From contig NW_003123425.1 of NCBI RefSeq assembly GCF_000003605.2, positions 20,331-62,227 on the forward strand: a DNA stretch of 41,897 nucleotides, written 5' to 3'. Both the position numbers and the translations under genes were made by a program. The first letter of the stretch is position 1; every line of letters begins with the position of its first letter. Of this stretch, positions 37,028-41,897 are shown piece after piece. The notes below the pieces were generated by a model that was given only the letters and a program-made list of their open reading frames with translations, did no database searches and had not been told where the DNA came from. This stretch comes from Saccoglossus kowalevskii (lineage: Eukaryota > Hemichordata > Enteropneusta > Harrimaniidae).

Positions 37028-37575
37028 GTGCTGAAGATGCGTCTGACTAGCATACATGATGTGGTAGGTGTTTTGTCACAAGAGGGTACCACAATAGGGA
37101 AAAACAAAAGAAAAATTTTATTAGTCACAAGGTGGCAGCATATAGATAGGCTTCACTGCAAATACGTTTATTCATATAGATATGTATACATGTACATGTA
37201 TTATTAATATCCTTCCTATTCCTGTCATTCTCTACCTTGAATAAACAATTTTAGCGTTCATTAGAAAACATTTTTTTTATTATTTGAAATATGAGAAATA
37301 CTGACATTCATAACTTTTTTATTATAGGGCGTTGGCCGCATCCTGTTAACACTGTTTGTTACAAACTATGTGATGACCACATCCCTTTAATATACAATCA
37401 TAAATTCTTCATTGAACAACTATGTTTTCATGTTGTTAGCCACTTGACAACTAGGATTATCTTCAAATTAACCCTCTGATTGGTGATCCAACAATAGTAG
37501 TACATGCATCAGATTAAGTTCAATGTGATTGACATTTTTTTTACTAATGATAGGTTTCCACTTTATATGTTTCAG
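37028..37575. other. Sequence just upstream of the first recognised AHR exon
   Basis: Presumed intron. AT-rich, ending in a reasonable acceptor context (TTTCCACTTTATATGTTTCAG in part). The 62-codon frame at 37291-37479 is not conserved as far as I can tell. Confidence 0.6.
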
Positions 37576-37715
37576 CTGTAATTAGTGGCAATGGTGTTAG
37601 TAACAAAGCTATTACAGTGGATGATTGCTATGGCAACCAGACCAAAGTACCTCCCATCAGTACTCAACCTCAGAACAGATCATGTCTGGACGGTGAAGGA
37701 GAGCTATTACTACAA
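37576..37715 (+). CDS. AHR: AHR exon: linker between bHLH and PAS-A
   Basis: The exon follows the acceptor TATATGTTTCAG and ends before the donor GTAGGT. It carries two bases of a split codon and then 46 codons. Most of it is a weakly conserved polar linker ([16 protein letters not shown]...). Its end, GEGELLLQ, matches the conserved 'EGE(F/L)LLQ' that runs directly into PAS-A in other AHR proteins. The exon needs one base from an upstream exon, so it is not the first coding exon. The acceptor is assigned from frame and the pyrimidine run only, because the linker itself has no strong conservation. Confidence 0.88.
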
Positions 37716-40700
37716 GTAGGTATAATCAAAGATGTGTACATTAAAGGATTTGCAACATTCTAAATCTGTGTTTTCCCCAAATCTCTGAATCACCTCGCTT
37801 TGATGCTGGGTTTCTTTAATGATATAATGAAATCCATTATTGAATTAATGTAACTTTTACTGTTGACAGGCGCTGAACGGATTCATGATAGTCGTATCTT
37901 CGGATGGCATTATATTTTACGCATCTCCTACGATTTATGACTTCCTGGGGTTCCATCAGGTAAAGTACAGTAAAATGCTTTAATTAGTTAATAATTATTA
38001 ATAATAATAATTAAGTTGTGTAAAATCGGAATTGTGACTGTAGAGAGCGTGGAGGAAACAGCGAAATGGCTGACTGATGTTGAACAAGCCCGCTGGGGGC
38101 GCTGTACAAGAAAACACAAGATAAAACCTGTTTTAGGAACAAAGCAATAGCAAATTAACCAAAATTACAGATTATTTATTACACAATTTAGTGAGAGACA
38201 TATGTTTCATTTTTGAAAATAGTGCAATGACGCAGAGTGTAACAATGTAGGTCATCTAATCATATAAGAAATGAGTTTTATTTAACAGTAGAAACCTCAC
38301 TGAGGAACATTTTTTGAATCTTCATCACTAATAAATAGCTTTCTTTCAGGGGGGGGGTGAATTATAGGTTCAATTTCCTTTTTGATGATACACTATGGAA
38401 CATAAATGAGAATGTGGGAAATAGCTCATCAGCTTTAATTAGGAAGTATGCAACTGATTTATGGCATTATAGAAAAGAAATGATGAATGTAATTTAAAGA
38501 TATGTATTACTGTTTTCATGGTGTTGATACAAAGGTTGAATAAACATTATTATTATACATCTGTCATCGAACACCGTAAGTTACAGCATGCCATAATTTT
38601 GTAATATTTTACAGGGTATTTTCATCCTACCATATAAGGAAATGCAAATTCCAAATATGGAATGATTACACGCATAAGCGTCCTCTAATAATAAAAACAA
38701 ACATGGCTGCCAATAGGGTCTGACCAAACTCCACACAAAGAAGTTCGCTGATTCTGTTCTAATTTTTTTTGGATTTCGGCATTCCCATGATGTATTCTTG
38801 GAAGGAAAAGAGTTATTACGAGGATACCTCAAGGCATGCACTTACACAGTATACCACGCATCGATACTCCAGCTGTACTGTCTGAGTGCATACTTTGAGG
38901 TATTTTTGTAATAACCTCATATTATTATTATTATTATTATAGAATAGTGTAATGATTTCATGGAAGGTACAGTATAATTATTTTGATCTGTTACATTTCA
39001 GAGTGATGTAATGAATCAGAGTGTATTTGAGATAATCCATACCGAAGACCGAAATGAGTTTCGTCGACAGCTGGGTGACCTTACAATTACTTCTGACCAA
39101 TCAGGAGCCAATCAAGTTATCACTCCTGGTGACTCACTTCCTGCACAAGGTTAGCATATTTGTGTTTGAGCTGAATCTATATTAATAATTTATTAAGATA
39201 TTACAAATATTTTTAGATCTACATTGTATAATTAAAAGTAATGCAACCTTATCCTGGTATTGTGGGTGGCTTGGAGCGTAGGGTGGGTTAATTGATCGGT
39301 TTGATGGCAGGGTGGGTTGGTTAGAGGGCAAGGTGGGCGGACCTGTTATAGTGCAGGGTGGGTGTTTTGTTAGTGGTTAGTTGCATGAACGGCAGGGTGG
39401 GTTTGTCAGTTGGAATGCTGAGGCAGGATTTGTTGGAGGATAGGGTGGTTGTGGCAGTTGTGGGGCAGGGTGGGTTTGGCATTTGTGGGGCAATGTGGGT
39501 GGAACAGTTGTAGAGCAGGGTGGGTATGGCAGTTGGATGCAAGGTGGTCAGTTAGATATTGTTTAATTGGTATAATTGTATTTCTCTCTTATTTCAGATA
39601 TGTCTAATAATGCAATAAGAAATTTTGTCACAAGATTTCGCTGTCTGCTTGACAACTCTTCAGGATTTCTGGTGAGGAAAAACAGCAACTATGGTTATTA
39701 TAATGGTCTAGTTTCAATTTGGTTTCTTAAAAACCTTGCTTAACTCAAGGATAAGTCAAACAAAATATGCTTTTTTATCGAATGTTTTCTTGATCTGACC
39801 ATTGTTGAATGATTTTTCTAGTTTTCCAGACTAACAAAAAAACTATTTTTTTTATTTACAGGCACTACATTTCACGGGTAAACTCAGACCCTTATATGGT
39901 CAGAATCATCGCCATGACGACAGTGGTGTGATGTTACCAGACAATACCATGGCGTTGTTCACTATAGCATGTCCATTACAGCCGCCGTCTATTATCGAAA
40001 TACACACCAGAAATATTATATTTCGTTCAAAACATAAACTTGATTTTAAACCTCTCAGCATGGACCCAAGGTACACGTATGTTCTTATTTTTATTGATTT
40101 CTATATACTTTAATTCAGATTAGAATTTAAAAATATATTTTAATAATACATTGCACCATTTTGATAATGAAATTGTCAAGTTTGTCTTTGAATTATGTTC
40201 CTGTTTATATTACCTATAACTTTTTATTGGAGGAGTGTTTTTTCTTTTTGACAATATTTTTGGAAGAACCCAGTGAACCTTTTCATTTGAACTGTTTGCT
40301 GACCTGAAAAAACTAATTTACATGAGGGCAATGCTATAGATAGCTTAACCACTTAACAGATCTTGGCACATACATTGTAGTTGGTCTAGGATACCCCACA
40401 GAAGTCAGTGATTACCTTGTCATTTCCATAATTTAGCTTTCTACAGTTTTCACAAAAACCACTCATCAAATTCCTTTGAAACTTAACAGTTCTCGGATAA
40501 GACACACACTTGACAATTTTTGGTTGAAATCTATGCATATTAATTGCCCATTTTGCATAAATTAGATGAATTTAGCTTTCAACAGTTACATGTATCACAA
40601 GAACCACTTTGAAACTTACATGTAACTGTTCTCAGATAAGCCACATACTTGGTTATTTTAGGTTGAAGTTTGGTTATTTTAGGTTGAAATCTATGCATAA

Positions 40701-41340
40701 TAATTACCCATTTTGCATAAATTAGCTGAATTTAGCCTTCAACAGTTATCACAAAAACCACTCATCAAATTTCATTGAAAATATGCATATTAATTACCTA
40801 ATTTGCATAAAGTAGACAATTTGTTTATATCCCAAAAAACATTTATCAGATTTTAAATAAACCAAAGCCTGCAAACTGTAGATGTACAATCAAATTAATT
40901 TCTTCTGTTTTTATATTTTTAGAATTTTCTGTTAGTATTTATAAGAGCAAAAGCAGGGCTTAATTAAAGCGAGAGAGTCATTACATGTGCACATGCGGGA
41001 TAACAACACATGCTAAAAACACAAAGGCTCATGGGTAGACACTTGTTTGTAAACAATGACATGCTATGGCCATCTGACGCATGCGCAGGTGACGACTCCT
41101 TCGCTTTAGCCAACAGGCTTCTGGTTCAATTGTCTCATCTTACATTTTTTTGATTTTTGTGATTGATATTAGTATAAACCACACGGCTATATTCCATGTT
41201 ATTTATATTTGTTGTCGTTGTGGTTTACAGGGGACTTGAATATCTTGGATATAACGATAAAGATATGGCAAGTGCTGAGAAAGGGTACAATATGGTACAT
41301 TTTGAAGACCTACTCTACTGTGCTGAACAACATGGAAACT
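37576..41340 (+). CDS. AHR: Aryl hydrocarbon receptor (AHR/spineless family), partial gene, six internal exons
   Basis: Six exons (37576-37715, 37870-37959, 39002-39149, 39598-39671, 39862-40070, 41231-41340) join in frame to about 256 residues that align end to end with animal AHR. Diagnostic motifs in order are [76 protein letters not shown] and [11 protein letters not shown] is a bHLH-PAS transcription factor. In vertebrates it binds aromatic ligands through PAS-B, pairs with ARNT and binds GCGTG elements; in invertebrates (spineless, ahr-1) it directs sensory and neuronal development. This stretch covers the post-bHLH linker, PAS-A and the first part of PAS-B. The bHLH lies upstream and was not found; the rest of PAS-B and the transactivation region lie past the window. 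A good PAS-B argues against AHRR, and the [10 protein letters not shown] signature argues against SIM, ARNT, HIF or NPAS. Splice phases between exons are 0, 0, 1, 0, 2 and the last exon ends in phase 1. Confidence 0.95.
37870..37959 (+). CDS. AHR: AHR exon: start of PAS-A
   Basis: Thirty codons in phase 0 at both ends, between acceptor TTGACAG and donor GTAAAG. The product [13 protein letters not shown]...[14 protein letters not shown] matches the first PAS-A strands and helix of AHR (human ALNGFVLVVTTDA...TIQDYLGFQQ). The short exon and its phase-0 borders at LLQ|ALNG and GF(H/Q)Q|SD look like the arrangement I recall for vertebrate AHR, which suggests an ancestral exon structure. The preceding intron is only 154 bases. 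Confidence 0.96.
37960..39001 (+). other. AHR intron (1.0 kb) with foldback repeat
   Basis: The intron lies between the GFHQ and SDVM exons. It contains a run of eight G at about 38349, a foldback repeat at 38812-38914 and a short ATT microsatellite at about 38921-38942. No further exon is visible. An antisense open stretch at 38581-38841 shows no family resemblance. Confidence 0.85.
38812..38914. repeat. Foldback/MITE-like inverted repeat in AHR intron
   Basis: Arms of about 30 bases at 38812-38841 (GTTATTACGAGGATACCTCA...) and 38885-38914 are inverted copies of each other with about six mismatches, separated by a 43-base loop. Both arms share ATACCTCAA and GCAC. This could be a small non-autonomous DNA transposon or a stem in the intron RNA. 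No clear target duplication was seen. Confidence 0.6.
39002..39149 (+). CDS. AHR: AHR exon: PAS-A core helices and loop
   Basis: The exon follows TTACATTTCAG and ends one base into a codon before GTTAGC. Its first 24 residues, [20 protein letters not shown] then RRQL, are near-identical in pattern to the AHR core (SDVIHQSVYELIHTEDR). The next ~25 residues ([17 protein letters not shown]...) form the variable PAS-A loop. The HWALNP segment that follows RQL in vertebrate AHR is absent here, replaced by GDLTIT. The split codon completes as Asp in the next exon. Confidence 0.95.
39150..39597 (+). other. AHR intron largely filled by a GGGTGG minisatellite
   Basis: This 448-base intron separates the PAS-A loop exon from the [13 protein letters not shown] exon. 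About two thirds of it is the G-rich repeat at 39259-39552. The acceptor has a long pyrimidine run. Confidence 0.85.
39259..39552 (+). repeat. Degenerate G-rich minisatellite (GCAGGGTGGGTTTGGCAGTT-like units)
   Basis: About a dozen imperfect units of roughly 20-30 bases, each with a GCAGGGTGGG core followed by T/G-rich sequence. Copies are clearly diverged in length and sequence. Frequent GGG and GGTGGG on the transcribed (+) strand distinguish it from the AT-rich surroundings. Confidence 0.8.
39598..39671 (+). CDS. AHR: AHR exon: PAS-A strand with the [10 protein letters not shown] signature
   Basis: The exon lies between acceptor TTATTTCAG and donor GTGAGG. After completing a split Asp codon it encodes 24 residues, [10 protein letters not shown] then [25 protein letters not shown] is one of the most diagnostic AHR sequences and is shared almost intact from insects to mammals. 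The exon ends in phase 0 exactly after GFL. At 74 bases it is short. Confidence 0.96.
39862..40070 (+). CDS. AHR: AHR exon: end of PAS-A and start of PAS-B
   Basis: A 69-codon exon after TTATTTACAG, ending two bases into an Arg codon before GTACAC. It runs from the last PAS-A strand ([14 protein letters not shown]) through a short linker ([14 protein letters not shown]) into PAS-B ([20 protein letters not shown], then [16 protein letters not shown]). CPLQPPSI and KHKLDF are hallmark AHR PAS-B sequences. The His, Phe and Pro of H-KLDF-xP, aligned to mouse pocket residues 285, 289 and 291 (numbering from memory), are kept. The stretch that aligns to TPIGCD reads KPLSMD, close to insect spineless (SLVSMD). 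Confidence 0.97.
40420..40815 (+). repeat. Tandem repeat, about 2.5 diverged copies of ~150 bp
   Basis: Recurring blocks include TTGCATAAATTAG, TTCAACAGTT, CACAAAAACCACTCATCAAA, AACTGTTCTC.GATAAG and GGTTGAAATCTATGCATA. The blocks keep their order; the TTGCATAAATTAG anchor recurs about 158 bases apart and once more after a shorter interval. One unit contains a short internal duplication (TTGGTTATTTTAGGTTGAA). Confidence 0.75.
40963..41109 (+). mobile_element. MITE-like element, AAAGCG-terminated family, copy in AHR intron
   Basis: It begins TTAAAGCGAGAGAGTCATTA and ends with the reverse complement TGCGCAGGTGACGACTCCTTCGCTTTA, giving terminal inverted repeats of about 30 bases. Its interior (AACACATGCTAAAAAC, AAAGGCTCATGGGTAGAC) is nearly the same as that of 32468-32652. 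It has no coding capacity. Superfamily unknown. Confidence 0.7.
41231..41340 (+). CDS. AHR: AHR exon: PAS-B middle, last exon in the window
   Basis: The exon follows TGGTTTACAG and is followed by a consensus GTAAGT donor. It completes the split Arg and encodes [20 protein letters not shown] then [16 protein letters not shown], matching PAS-B up to the LLYCAE helix. The Tyr and His of GY-x-x-x-H are conserved (vertebrate GYQFIH), but the residue aligned to vertebrate Phe318 is Met. It ends one base into a codon, so the gene continues right of the window. A pentanucleotide array begins about 10 bases after the donor. Confidence 0.94.
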
Positions 41341-41350
41341 GTAAGTGAAT

Positions 41351-41897
41351 AGAATAAAATAGAGTAGAATAGAATAGAATAGAATAGAGTAGAGTAGAGT
41401 AGAGTAGAGTAGAGTAGAGTAGAGTAGAGTAGAGTAGAGTAGAGTAGAGTAGAGTAGAGTAGAGTAGAGTAGAGTAGAGTAGAGTAGAGTAGAGTAGAGT
41501 AGAGTAGAGTAGAGTAGAGTAGAGTAGAGTAGAGTAGAGTAGAGTAGAGTAGAGTAGAGTAGAGTAGAGTAGAGTAGAGTAGAGTAGAGTAGAGTAGAGT
41601 AGAGTAGAGTAGAGTAGAGTAGAGTAGAGTAGAGTAGAGTAGAGTAGAGTAGAGTAGAGTAGAGTAGAGTAGAGTAGAGTAGAGTAGAGTAGCGTAGATT
41701 AGATTAGATTAGATTAGATTAGATTAGATTAGAGTAGAGTAGAGTAGAGTAGAGTAGAGTAGAGTAGAGTAGAGTAGCGTAGCGTAGCGTAGCGTAGCGT
41801 AGCGTAGAGTAGAGTAGAGTAGAGTAGAGTAGAGTAGAGTAGAGTAGTAGAATAGAATAGAATAGAATAGAATAGAATAGAATAGAATAGAATAGAA
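41351..41897 (+). repeat. Pentanucleotide satellite array (AGAGT)n with AGAAT, AGATT and AGCGT blocks
   Basis: An almost pure 5-base repeat begins about 10 bases after the AHR splice donor at 41341 and runs past the window edge, more than 540 bases. Variants are clustered: AGAAT at both ends, mostly AGAGT in the middle, an AGATT block at about 41697-41730 and an AGCGT block at about 41776-41806. The clustering indicates local spread of variant units by slippage or unequal exchange. Confidence 0.97.

Larger units (their letters stand above)
40071..41230 (+). other. AHR intron (1.2 kb) with tandem repeat and MITE
   Basis: The intron between the two PAS-B exons holds a ~150-base tandem repeat (40420-40815) and a terminal-inverted-repeat element (40963-41109) of the same family as 32468-32652. 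No additional exon is visible. Confidence 0.85.

Noticed and set aside
39321-39542. 73-codon minus-strand frame rich in Pro and Thr
   Set aside because: It is the antisense reading of the G-rich minisatellite in an AHR intron.
39928-40113. 61-codon frame starting at an internal Met
   Set aside because: It is the 3' half of the true AHR exon (39862-40070) read on into the intron; the exon boundary is set by the donor at 40071.
41351-41897. Telomeric repeat
   Set aside because: The AGAGT/AGATT units are 5 bases long and unlike TTAGGG or TTAGG, and the array lies inside an AHR intron.

Overview
This is an AT-rich (roughly one third G+C by eye), intron-containing animal genomic window. The only gene I can support is the middle of an aryl hydrocarbon receptor (AHR / spineless family) gene on the + strand, filling the last ~4.3 kb. 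Six exons (37576-41340) join in frame with good AG/GT splice sites. They encode about 256 residues: the linker after the bHLH, the whole PAS-A domain and the first part of the ligand-sensing PAS-B domain. The gene is cut by the right window edge. The bHLH-coding exons were not found upstream, so they lie either outside the window (making the upstream ~37 kb largely one intron) or in a short exon I missed. The protein resembles invertebrate AHR more than vertebrate AHR. With the base composition and repeat types this suggests a marine invertebrate, possibly a mollusc or other lophotrochozoan; that assignment is a guess.

The first 37.5 kb contain no recognisable protein gene, no rRNA and no intact tRNA gene. 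They do hold many small repeats. Non-autonomous DNA transposons (MITE-like) occur at 872-1080, 2930-3150, 9502-9743, 11549-11750, 14929-15124, 25906-26260, 29557-29791, 30228-30701, 31910-32125, 32468-32652 and 36826-37027; one more lies inside an AHR intron at 40963-41109. Two tRNA-derived SINE fragments lie near 20821 and 32325. Tandem arrays lie at 6346-7440, 17029-17170, 25323-25600, 27261-27603, 28774-29003 and 35563-36600. A 2.85-kb inverted-repeat structure (29418-32264) has ~360-bp arms whose outer parts are almost identical.

The AHR introns are repeat-laden too: a foldback hairpin (38812-38914), a GT-rich minisatellite (39259-39552), a ~150-bp tandem repeat (40420-40815), a MITE, and a pure pentanucleotide array that starts about 10 bases after the last splice donor and runs off the window.

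I found no evidence of a novel multi-gene system. The best leads are the AHR pocket substitutions, the pentamer array beside an AHR splice donor, the 20-bp minisatellite that stays open in several antisense frames, and the inverted-repeat element.
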